From contig CACMFN010000014.1 of NCBI GenBank assembly GCA_902612965.1, positions 1-46,407 of the forward strand: a DNA stretch of 46,407 nucleotides, read 5' to 3'. The notes under the pieces were generated by a model. The model worked only from the letters and a program-made list of their open reading frames with translations, was not told the origin of the DNA and ran no database searches. Each line of letters starts with the position of its first letter. The first letter of the stretch is position 1. This document shows, in pieces, positions 26,649-35,138 of the stretch. This DNA comes from an uncultured SAR116 cluster alpha proteobacterium (GTDB taxonomy: Bacteria > Pseudomonadota > Alphaproteobacteria > Puniceispirillales > GCA-002684695). Position numbers and translations under genes: made by a program.

Positions 26649-27545
26649 TTATTCTATAGGAGTATTTTTAATTTTATAGTCTTGGCTACCTATCAAAAAT
26701 ATAGAGCCAATAATAAATAATGTACTGATAAATTTTACCACTGTAAACATTTCACCAAAAATAATAAAACCCCAAATAAATCCTGCTGGCATAACTAAAT
26801 AAGATCCTAAATTGATAAAAACTGCACCATAGTGCTTAAGAAGATAAAAAAACAATGCAATTTCTATAAATGTGACTATGCTGAGCCACCAAAAACTCTG
26901 TAATTTAAACCAATATGTATACTCTTCTATTGATGTACCCATAATAAAATTTAAAAAGATAATTAAAATTAAAGAAGCTAAACATTCACCAAATGCAACC
27001 TGAAAAGTATTTAACTTTAGAGGCCAAAATTTTTCCATAAAAATGGCATCGAATGAATAAGACAAAGGAACAATTAAAGCTAATATTGCCCATATATTCA
27101 ATGTGTTATCAGAATTTCCAAATATTATAAACGAAACTCCAACCAAGCCTGACAGTGTACCTAATATAAGCCTTAAATTAATAGATAATAATCTAAATAA
27201 CCAAACTATTAATAATGTGAAAACGGGTACACTTGAGACAATTAGAACTAAAATTCCAGAGTCAATTTTTGGAGCAACTAAAAACTCTACATATAACGGA
27301 ATTACATAAGCAAAAATTCCAGCTATTATAAAAAAAATTGACTTTCTCAGTGTAAATTTAAAAATTTGATTGTTTATTTTTAAAACGAGATAAAATAAAA
27401 AACACAATATTAATAATAGAGGCACTAAAATTGAAAAAGGATTATTATCTGCCTCAACTAGCTTTACCAATGAGAAATGAAGAGCCCATAATGATGATAA
27501 AACAAACAAAAGTATTGTGCTTTTGTATTTGTTTACAATATTCAT
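26649..27545 (-). CDS. EamA/DMT-family permease
   Basis: Inner-membrane transporter with about ten helices in two EamA repeats (repeat 1 starting LSSLWALHFSLVKLVE, repeat 2 around LALIVPLSYSFDAIFMEKFW). The acidic residue and ...PVFTLLIVWLF segment are typical. Length 298 is standard. Four bases from each neighbour, so it belongs to the TMADH-like/polyamine transcript. Probably exports or imports an amine or amino acid handled by that operon; specificity cannot be read. Confidence 0.85.
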   Translation of the reverse strand: MNIVNKYKSTILLFVLSSLWALHFSLVKLVEADNNPFSILVPLLLILCFLFYLVLKINNQIFKFTLRKSIFFIIAGIFAYVIPLYVEFLVAPKIDSGILVLIVSSVPVFTLLIVWLFRLLSINLRLILGTLSGLVGVSFIIFGNSDNTLNIWAILALIVPLSYSFDAIFMEKFWPLKLNTFQVAFGECLASLILIIFLNFIMGTSIEEYTYWFKLQSFWWLSIVTFIEIALFFYLLKHYGAVFINLGSYLVMPAGFIWGFIIFGEMFTVVKFISTLFIIGSIFLIGSQDYKIKNTPIE

Positions 27546-27549
27546 AAAT

Positions 27550-29637
27550 TTAGCTAATGATTTCTGTTATTTCTCTTTTAAATGGTAAAGTATTATCATC
27601 AACTGCTTTATCAAGGTTAAACGCATAATTATAACCAGCATAAGTAGCCCATGCAATGGGCGCGGGAGCATTAGCATCACCTATTACATCTATGGACTTT
27701 ATATGTTTGTGTATAGTAATTTCATCTTGTGAAAATGATTTATATAGTTCATTTAAAGGCTGTCTACTGGTTACAAACAAAATATTTCCAGTCTCTAATG
27801 AACTAATCTTACCAGTATATTTACAAGACAAATCGACTGTATCTCGCCCTACTTTGGAAATTGATTTGTTACAAATTATTTGCACACCCAATTCAATGAG
27901 TCTTTTTTGGATAAATGGTTGGTCCAAAGTATTCAATGACCATTCTGAAACAATACTGGCAGGTGTCACAAATACTACCTCATTACCTTCCTTAACCAAT
28001 TTTTCAGCTAATACACTAGCCATATAATAATGATCATCGTCAAAAATAACTACTTTACCATCAATCTTTTTATCACTCATAATATCATCAGGAGTATAAA
28101 TATTCATCGAGTTGTCAATTTCTAATGGATGTAAATTAATTCTTCCTACACCGTCATTTCTCCATTTTGAACCAGTAGCAAAGCAAATATGTTCAAAATC
28201 AAATTCCAATACATCCTTTTTAGTAATTTCACTTTCAAGATAAATATTTACATTTTTAAGTTTGTTAATTTGACCCTCTCTGTAATCTACAACTCTTCCC
28301 CAAGCACTCAAACCAGGTAACAACCTTTCTTTAGATACTCTTCCTCCAATTTGAGCATCTTTTTCCGCCAGGGTAACATCATAACCCCTTTTTGATAAAC
28401 ATCTTGTAGCCTCTAATCCTGCTGGTCCAGATCCAATAATTAGAATAGATTTACTTTCACCTTTAATTTGAAAATTTTCAGGGTGCCACCCTTTTCTCCA
28501 TTCTTCCATAAATGATGGATTTTGTGTACATCGTGAAATAGACATGGTCATGTCACCTGTAACACATATATTACAGCCAATACATTCTCTAATATCATCT
28601 ATTTTTCCATCTCTAATTTTATTAGGCAAAAAAGGATCTGCAATTGATGGACGTGCAGCACCTATAAAATCTAAATTACCTGATTTAATCTGCTTTACCA
28701 TTAAATCAGGTGAAGTAAACCTACCAACTCCAACCACCGGTTTATCAGTAAGTGATTTAATTCCTTGAATTAAATCTTGTTGAGCTCCCTCCTCTACAAA
28801 CCTAGATGTTCCTGAGCAATCTTCCCATGCCCCTTGAGCTAAATCCCAAAGATCTGGTAAAGATGAATGCATTTCAATACAATCACGTATCTCATTATTG
28901 GTAAGACTATATTGATCACCGAGTTCTTGAAGAGATAAACGTATTGATACAGCCATTGTATCACCAACTTCATCCATCACTTCTTCTGTTAACTCTTTCA
29001 TCAATCTACTTCTGTTCTCTAATGAGCCTCCATATTCATCAATTCTATGGTTAGTTGACCTTGAGAGAAAATGTTGAATAGCACCAAATCCATGAGCACC
29101 GTAAAGGCAAATTATATCAAAACCTGCAATCTTAGATCTTCTTGCGGCTTGTCTAAACCACTTTCTTAAATTTCTAATATCTTCTTTATCCATTTCTCGA
29201 GCATTTACAGGGTCACTTGTAAAAGTAAGAATTGGCCCTGCAGTTGCTGCCATTGGCACTTCTTTAGTATATAAATTAGGACCATTAATACCTGGATAGG
29301 TAAGTTCAATACCTGCCAAAGTGTCATATTCGTGTATTTTATCTGCCATTTTGGAGACAATTTTGATATCCCGATCATCCCAAAGTCTAAGCTCAATATA
29401 GGGTGTTATTTCACTAGTATGATGCATTTCAACCTGTTCAGTAAAAACAACTCCCCAACCTCCTTCACTTTTAATATTTCTCATTTCTGCAGCTGCTGAA
29501 GGATCTCTGTAGCCACCTCCATTACAGTGAGGAACTTGATAAAATCTATTTTTTGCTATAACAGGTCCAATTTTAATTGGTTCAAAAAGAACTTGATATT
29601 TATTGTCAGTTTTGAAAATTTTATTGTTTGTATTCAT
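27550..29637 (-). CDS. Trimethylamine dehydrogenase-family iron-sulfur flavoprotein
   Basis: OYE-like barrel fused to FAD/NAD-type domains, about 695 residues, full length for the family. Seen in order: VPHCNGGG, whose Cys aligns with the Cys carrying covalent 6-S-cysteinyl FMN in TMADH; the 4Fe-4S motif CIGCNIC plus a later Cys; EEWRKGWHPENF; and the dinucleotide motif LIIGSGPAGLEA. Against TMADH recalled from memory, the substrate-bowl Tyr60 is Gln, Trp264 is kept (DLWD), and Trp355 is Asp. The substrate is therefore probably not trimethylamine; dimethylamine or another N-methyl amine is possible. ATG 29637 lies one base past the LysR stop; an in-frame upstream ATG at 29685 would overlap LysR. 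Confidence 0.88.
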   Translation of the reverse strand: MNTNNKIFKTDNKYQVLFEPIKIGPVIAKNRFYQVPHCNGGGYRDPSAAAEMRNIKSEGGWGVVFTEQVEMHHTSEITPYIELRLWDDRDIKIVSKMADKIHEYDTLAGIELTYPGINGPNLYTKEVPMAATAGPILTFTSDPVNAREMDKEDIRNLRKWFRQAARRSKIAGFDIICLYGAHGFGAIQHFLSRSTNHRIDEYGGSLENRSRLMKELTEEVMDEVGDTMAVSIRLSLQELGDQYSLTNNEIRDCIEMHSSLPDLWDLAQGAWEDCSGTSRFVEEGAQQDLIQGIKSLTDKPVVGVGRFTSPDLMVKQIKSGNLDFIGAARPSIADPFLPNKIRDGKIDDIRECIGCNICVTGDMTMSISRCTQNPSFMEEWRKGWHPENFQIKGESKSILIIGSGPAGLEATRCLSKRGYDVTLAEKDAQIGGRVSKERLLPGLSAWGRVVDYREGQINKLKNVNIYLESEITKKDVLEFDFEHICFATGSKWRNDGVGRINLHPLEIDNSMNIYTPDDIMSDKKIDGKVVIFDDDHYYMASVLAEKLVKEGNEVVFVTPASIVSEWSLNTLDQPFIQKRLIELGVQIICNKSISKVGRDTVDLSCKYTGKISSLETGNILFVTSRQPLNELYKSFSQDEITIHKHIKSIDVIGDANAPAPIAWATYAGYNYAFNLDKAVDDNTLPFKREITEIIS

Positions 29638-29638
29638 G

Positions 29639-30541
29639 TTAGTTATCTTCTTTATAAATTGTTTTTGCAAATTCGATAAATTCATTTGTTAGAGACGGAA
29701 TATAATTTAGATCAGCAATAGCTAATCCCAACTCTAAAGATTGATGTTCACCTTTAAGTGGAATTTGAGATATTTTTAGTCCATCAATAGATTGTGGTAT
29801 TCCTAACTGTAAGTTAGCTAATGAATAACCAAAATTATGCGCAACTAATGATCTTAACACAGATATTTGAGATGTTTTTTCACTAATTTTGGGTTTTATA
29901 TTTTGTTCTTCAAAAATACTTAAAAAATATTCTCTACTCAAAGGTAAATCCAGTAAAATTAAAGGCTCATCTTTAATATCATTTAAATCAATTTCTTTAA
30001 GTTTTGAAAATTTATGATTTGCATTAACTAAAACATGTGGTGGAACATTAATAAGTGGAATGAAGGATATATTTTTTGGAAGACTTAAATTATATGTTAC
30101 AGCTAAGTCGATTTTACCACTAATTATGTAATCAATTAAATCAGCTTGATTACCTTCATGTTGAATAATTTTAACTTTTTTGTTTTTTTCAGTATATTTC
30201 TTTCTTAATGATGGCGCAATTACTGGAGCAAGAGTTGTAAGACAACCAAGATTAATATTGCCTACATTATTGTTAGTCAAATTATTAGCAATATTATATA
30301 AGTCCTTAGATTGATTAACTATATTTTTAGCAGCAAGTGCAAATTTTTCACCAGATTTTGTCAATTCTAATCCAGAAGCATGCTTTCGTATAAATAATTT
30401 AATCGAAAACTCTTCTTCTAACTGAGCTATAGCAGAAGATATTGAAGGTGACGAAATATTTATTTTTTTTGAAGCAATGGAAATATTTTTTGTTTCTGAA
30501 ACAGCTAAAAAATATTCAAGTTGTTTAAGAGAAAATCTCAC
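29639..30541 (-). CDS. LysR-family transcriptional regulator
   Basis: N-terminal winged helix (RFSLKQLEYFLAVSETKNISIASKKINISSPSISS is the helix-turn-helix region, about residues 1-60) followed by a periplasmic-binding-like effector domain. Length 300 is standard. The start is GTG, three bases after the aldehyde dehydrogenase stop; the flavoprotein ATG lies one base after its own stop. Being embedded in the operon, rather than divergent from it, is unusual for LysR and implies autogenous control or expression tied to the pathway. Effector unknown. Confidence 0.92.
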   Translation of the reverse strand: MRFSLKQLEYFLAVSETKNISIASKKINISSPSISSAIAQLEEEFSIKLFIRKHASGLELTKSGEKFALAAKNIVNQSKDLYNIANNLTNNNVGNINLGCLTTLAPVIAPSLRKKYTEKNKKVKIIQHEGNQADLIDYIISGKIDLAVTYNLSLPKNISFIPLINVPPHVLVNANHKFSKLKEIDLNDIKDEPLILLDLPLSREYFLSIFEEQNIKPKISEKTSQISVLRSLVAHNFGYSLANLQLGIPQSIDGLKISQIPLKGEHQSLELGLAIADLNYIPSLTNEFIEFAKTIYKEDN

Positions 30542-30544
30542 AAC

Positions 30545-32035
30545 TTAATATTTAATCCAAACTGTTTTTAGTCCTGTGTATTTATCAAAAGCGTGAATAG
30601 ATAAGTCATTACCTGTACCAGATTGTTTAAAACCACCAAAAGGTGTCATCGTACTGAATGCATCAACTGTATTAACTGAGACAGTGCCTACATGTAATTT
30701 ATCTGATATGTCGTGTGCTTGACTTAAGTCATCAGTCCATATTGAAGCTGCCAGTGCATACTTTGAGTCATGAGCAATGTTAATTGCTTCTTCATCTGAA
30801 GAAAATGGAATTATTGAGAGCACAGGTCCGAAAACTTCATCAGTCGATATTTCTTTTTTCCCAGTGTCATCCTTAAAGATTGTTGGCGCTACAAATGTCC
30901 CGACATTTTCTTTACTTTCTATCTTACCTTCAAATAATAATTCAGTTTCATTTTTAGCATTATTAATAAAATTTTTAACTTTTGCAGCGTGATCTTCTGA
31001 AACAAGACAACCAATATTTGAATTTGGGTCAAAAGGATCACCTGTTACCCAATTGCTGGCTTCCTTTTTAAGTAAATCGATAAACTCATTTAAAACATTT
31101 TCATGAACTAAAACTCTACTATTGGCACTACATACTTCACCTTGATTAAAAAATCCTCCGTTTGCGGACAACTGAGCGGCTAAATCTAATTTTTTGGATT
31201 TTTCAAAGATTATATTTGGACTCTTACCTCCACATTCTGTCCAAATTAATTTCATATTTGATTTAGCAGAATATTCAAAAAAGTATTTTCCAACTTCTGT
31301 TGAACCTGTAAATGAAACACAATCTATATCATTATGCATGCCAATTGCTTTTCCAGCTGTTTCTCCATAGCCAGTCACAACATTTAAAACACCATCAGGT
31401 AAACCAGCTTCAGCGGCTAATTCCGCAAATCTTAAAGCGCTTAAGGGCGATTGTTCGGCAGGTTTAAGAATAATTGAGTTACCTGTTGCAAGAGCAGGAG
31501 CACATTTCCACATTGCCATATCCAATGGATAATTCCATGGTACAACAGCACCAACGACACCTAAAGGCACTCTTCTAATCATAGCCAAATTATTCTTCTC
31601 TGTAGGTGCGATCTCATCCATAATTTTATCAATTGCTTCAGCATTCCAACTTAAAAGGTCTGCAGCTCCTGGAATGTCATAAGTAAAAGCATCAGAGACA
31701 GTTTTGCCCATATCCATAGAATCTAACAAAGCAAGTTCATTATGATTTTTTAAAATGAGATCAGAAAGTTTTAAAAGTATCTTTTTTCTTTCAGTGGGTG
31801 ACATTCTTGACCAGTGACCATTATCAAATGCTTTTCTACAAGATTTCACAGCACTATCTACATCGGTTTCATCACATGATGAGACTTTTGTTAAAAGCTT
31901 TCCATTTGAGGGATTAAAACAGTCAAACGTCTTCTCAGACTTCGCTTTAACAAATTTACCGTCAATAAAAGCCTCATTATGAAAGTTCAAGTTTGAGCTT
32001 AATTTTTCCCATTCAGCTTTTGTTTTTGCAGACAT
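30545..32035 (-). CDS. Aldehyde dehydrogenase, PuuC-like
   Basis: NAD(P)-dependent aldehyde dehydrogenase of 496 residues. VPWNYPLDMAMWKCAPALATGNS, FTGSTEVGK, the general-base Glu in WTECGGKSP and the nucleophilic Cys in NQGEVCSANSR are all intact. The overall pattern, including PFGGFKQSGTGNDLSIHA and the C-terminal KTVWIKY, is close to E. coli PuuC, which oxidises gamma-glutamyl-aminobutyraldehyde. GAAGG seven bases before the ATG supports the start. In this operon it could oxidise aminobutanal from putrescine, or an aldehyde produced by the monooxygenase or flavoprotein nearby. Confidence 0.92.
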   Translation of the reverse strand: MSAKTKAEWEKLSSNLNFHNEAFIDGKFVKAKSEKTFDCFNPSNGKLLTKVSSCDETDVDSAVKSCRKAFDNGHWSRMSPTERKKILLKLSDLILKNHNELALLDSMDMGKTVSDAFTYDIPGAADLLSWNAEAIDKIMDEIAPTEKNNLAMIRRVPLGVVGAVVPWNYPLDMAMWKCAPALATGNSIILKPAEQSPLSALRFAELAAEAGLPDGVLNVVTGYGETAGKAIGMHNDIDCVSFTGSTEVGKYFFEYSAKSNMKLIWTECGGKSPNIIFEKSKKLDLAAQLSANGGFFNQGEVCSANSRVLVHENVLNEFIDLLKKEASNWVTGDPFDPNSNIGCLVSEDHAAKVKNFINNAKNETELLFEGKIESKENVGTFVAPTIFKDDTGKKEISTDEVFGPVLSIIPFSSDEEAINIAHDSKYALAASIWTDDLSQAHDISDKLHVGTVSVNTVDAFSTMTPFGGFKQSGTGNDLSIHAFDKYTGLKTVWIKY

Positions 32036-32058
32036 TTTTATACCTTCAAAATTTAAAT

Positions 32059-33594
32059 TTACTCAGCGGCTTCTTTGTAATTATTTTCATACCATTTTTG
32101 AATTGCCGGGTCACCATTATTAATTTTATTAGGTTTAAAAACATTATCTGAAAGACCAGCAGATTTTTGAACAAATTCTAAAGTAGCATCCCAGTCAAAA
32201 TTTCTATAAACAGCACCACTTTGAGCAAATGGAGCTGACTGAGCGAAAAGTTGAAAGGTTAAACGATGACCTCCATAATCTGAGTTTAATAAGTCTCTTG
32301 CGTAAGCAAGCAATTTCCTTCTATCCTCTGATTTCCATGTATCATTAATAGTATAAAATTTTTCCATCCATTTTCCAGTATCTGGATTTTTAAATGTTGC
32401 TGCATTTGGCGTAACACAAATTTGTCCGCCACATAATTCGCGTGCAATATGCATCATTTCATTCAATTGATTTAATGCAGTACATCTACCAGTATAGAGC
32501 AGAGATTGATTTGGCATAAGCAACCCAGCTGGAGACTTCTCAGCTAAAGTTATACTCGATGTTAAATGGGCATTGATATTTTCTCTCCAAGTAGCAATTT
32601 TTGCTAATTTTTCTTGAACTGCAGGTTGTTTTTCTAATCCAGTTTGCTTAACGTTGAATAATGCGGCACCAATCATCATATCAGCGAGCTTTAAAGTTCT
32701 TTGAACATACGCAAAGGCAGAATATCTATGCAATGTGCTTCTAATAAAAGCAGCAGCTTTCGTATGACGATAAAAAAGAACATTTTCCCACGGAATTAGA
32801 ACGTTATCAAAAATTACCAAAGCATCAACTTCATCAAACTTATTAGCTAAAGGGTAATCCATTTGATCAGCTCTTGGACATGAGCCACTTGCTCCAGCAA
32901 AACCTCCTCTGCAAATAAACTTTAGATTTGGCGAATTTAAGTCACATATAAAACCCACAGCATAATCAGATAATTTTGCATCACCCCAATTTGCAATTGT
33001 GGGCTTTGTAAATGCCTGATTAGCGTAAGCTGCTGCCGTTTCATATTTAGCGCCCCTAACCACTATTCCTTGATCTGTCTCTTTGACAACATGCAGAAGC
33101 ATATCCGGATCTTGATCCTGAGGTGCTAACGACCTATCCCCTTTTGGATCCGTATTAGCTGAAACATGAAAAGGATCTTCTTTAAGAACCTTATAAATAT
33201 GATTAGAAATATTTTTTGAAAATTGAGGGTCAACTTCATTTAAAACATCTTGGCCATCATATAATGACCACATTTCTCCAACAGTTTCATCACCTACACG
33301 TGTAACTACTCCACCAACCTCTTCCATTATAGTATCCGTTGCTCTTCTTTTTGACCACCAATCTTCTTGTGTAAAAGGCAAAGAATTTCCTATAGCGTTT
33401 ATTTCTCCATCGTTTTCAACTGTCATTATGTCTTTAAATTTAGCATCATGCTGCATATCATAGATTTTTGCCCTAATATCAATAATAGGCTTAAACATTG
33501 GATGTTTTGTAATATCCTTAACTTTTTCACCATTCATGTAAACATCTCTGTTAGCACGAATACTATCTATGTAATCTGAACCTTTTCTAATCAT
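32059..33594 (-). CDS. HpaB-family FADH2-dependent monooxygenase, large subunit
   Basis: Acyl-CoA-dehydrogenase-fold flavin monooxygenase of the 4-hydroxyphenylacetate 3-hydroxylase (HpaB) family, 511 residues. Family marks include the N-terminal RKGSDYIDSIRANRDVYMNG, the FAD loop RGGFAGASGSCPRADQMDYP, DNVLIPWENVLFYRH and ARELCGGQI. It needs reduced FAD from a partner reductase (HpaC type); none is nearby. A strong ribosome site GAGGGGAG precedes the ATG by eight bases. There is a 107-base gap upstream to the amidase. The neighbours (hydantoinase subunits, amidase, aldehyde dehydrogenase) suggest an N-heterocycle or phenolic amine rather than hydroxyphenylacetate, which is inference. Confidence 0.9.
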   Translation of the reverse strand: MIRKGSDYIDSIRANRDVYMNGEKVKDITKHPMFKPIIDIRAKIYDMQHDAKFKDIMTVENDGEINAIGNSLPFTQEDWWSKRRATDTIMEEVGGVVTRVGDETVGEMWSLYDGQDVLNEVDPQFSKNISNHIYKVLKEDPFHVSANTDPKGDRSLAPQDQDPDMLLHVVKETDQGIVVRGAKYETAAAYANQAFTKPTIANWGDAKLSDYAVGFICDLNSPNLKFICRGGFAGASGSCPRADQMDYPLANKFDEVDALVIFDNVLIPWENVLFYRHTKAAAFIRSTLHRYSAFAYVQRTLKLADMMIGAALFNVKQTGLEKQPAVQEKLAKIATWRENINAHLTSSITLAEKSPAGLLMPNQSLLYTGRCTALNQLNEMMHIARELCGGQICVTPNAATFKNPDTGKWMEKFYTINDTWKSEDRRKLLAYARDLLNSDYGGHRLTFQLFAQSAPFAQSGAVYRNFDWDATLEFVQKSAGLSDNVFKPNKINNGDPAIQKWYENNYKEAAE

Positions 33595-33701
33595 AAAAAT
33601 ACTCCCCTCATTTAAATATATGGCACAAACAACGGATTTTTTTGATTATTTTTATTTTTTCCAATAGTTAGGAAAACTTGAATCAATAAGTATTAGTTAA
33701 G

Positions 33702-35138
33702 TTAACAACTTGGCCTGTTTTTTTTATCAAACAACCATTCAAGTGATTTTTCATATGCAAAAGATACCTTAAAGACAGAATTATCGTCATATGGCTTGCC
33801 AACTATCTGCATGCCTGTTGGAATGTTATTTGAAGCAAAACCAGTAGGAGCGGACATTACAGGCAACCTAGACATCATATTAAATGGCGTTGTTAACCAC
33901 ATTGTCTCATCTCCGTCTTCCTTTGTTGATTTTAATTTACCATTGAATTCATAATCTAAATTTGGATATCCATGGTTAGCAGGGATGCCAGTTACAGCAT
34001 TTGTAGGACAAATAAAAACATCAAATTTATCAATCATTGGACCAAACTTAGCATATGTTTCCCAAGCAGTTTTATTACTTTTTATGAAATCATTTAATGT
34101 TCTTTCTTTACTGTGTTCTAAATACTTTCTAGCATAAGAAGTTATTAAATCTTCCTTTCCTGTAACCTCATTTGCAAGAGCAGTTCCCCAAACAGAGTTC
34201 AAGTATATTTCCGTTGCATCCAAAACCTCAGAAGATAAGTCTAAGTCCACCTTCTCAATTACAGCCCCAAGGTCAGATAATACATTTAGAGCATTATTGA
34301 GGTTATTAATTATATCATCTTCTATTTCAAACCCACAAAAATCAGCACTCCATGCAATCTTCACTTCTTTCAAGTTTAAATTATAATCAAAAGGTTCAGC
34401 TTGCTTTAAACTTGCAATGTCTTGATTATGTATACCAGCTGTAAGTGTCTGCATTAAGATAATATCTCCAGTACTTCGAGCCATTGGACCAGAATGACTG
34501 TAATAATCTAAATTCATGTAAGGTACCTCTGGGTTTCTTCCATAAGGAGGCTTATAGCCAAATATTCCACATGCTGATGCTGGAATACGAATGGAACCTC
34601 CAATATCAGATCCTGTTGCTATAGTTGAAGAGCCAGTGGCCAGTGCAACACCAGAGCCACCAGAAGACCCGCCTGGTGAATAATTTTTATTCCATGGATT
34701 TAAAGTTACTCCATGCAAATCTGACCATGTGGTTCCTAATAAGCAAAATTCTGGTGTAGTTGTTTTAATAACTGGAATAGCTCCACCTGATAATAATCTT
34801 TCGACATATACGTCAGTAAAATCATCTTTTCGATTTTCGTAAAGTTTAGAACCACTTGTTCTATAAGTTCCTGATAAAGCAAATTCATCCTTGACAGCTA
34901 GCGGTATTCCCTCAAGAAGTCTTGGCTTATTATTACCTTTTCCTAAAAATAATTTTTCAGCAACTCTAGCGTTTTCTAATGCTTTATTCTCAAAATGTTC
35001 AGTAATAAAATTAAAAATTTTATTATATTTTTTTGCGTTATTTAACGTTTCTTGTACAACTTCAACAGGTGATAGTTGTTTTGTTTTATAAGCCTTTACA
35101 AGCTTTTCACAATTCCAATACAAATATTCATTTTTCAT
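33702..35138 (-). CDS. Amidase signature family hydrolase
   Basis: Ser-cisSer-Lys amidase of 478 residues. Lys83 is in GIPLAVKDEF, the cis-Ser in SPGGSSGGSG (Ser158/159), and the nucleophile Ser182 in GSDIGGSIR. It hydrolyses a C-N amide bond; substrates vary widely in the family (GatA-like, carbamate, arylacyl and other amides). There is no GatB or GatC nearby, so it is not tRNA amidotransferase. The ATG overlaps the hyuB stop by 11 bases, implying the amidase works on a product of, or in parallel with, the hydantoinase-type enzyme. Confidence 0.92.
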   Translation of the reverse strand: MKNEYLYWNCEKLVKAYKTKQLSPVEVVQETLNNAKKYNKIFNFITEHFENKALENARVAEKLFLGKGNNKPRLLEGIPLAVKDEFALSGTYRTSGSKLYENRKDDFTDVYVERLLSGGAIPVIKTTTPEFCLLGTTWSDLHGVTLNPWNKNYSPGGSSGGSGVALATGSSTIATGSDIGGSIRIPASACGIFGYKPPYGRNPEVPYMNLDYYSHSGPMARSTGDIILMQTLTAGIHNQDIASLKQAEPFDYNLNLKEVKIAWSADFCGFEIEDDIINNLNNALNVLSDLGAVIEKVDLDLSSEVLDATEIYLNSVWGTALANEVTGKEDLITSYARKYLEHSKERTLNDFIKSNKTAWETYAKFGPMIDKFDVFICPTNAVTGIPANHGYPNLDYEFNGKLKSTKEDGDETMWLTTPFNMMSRLPVMSAPTGFASNNIPTGMQIVGKPYDDNSVFKVSFAYEKSLEWLFDKKNRPSC

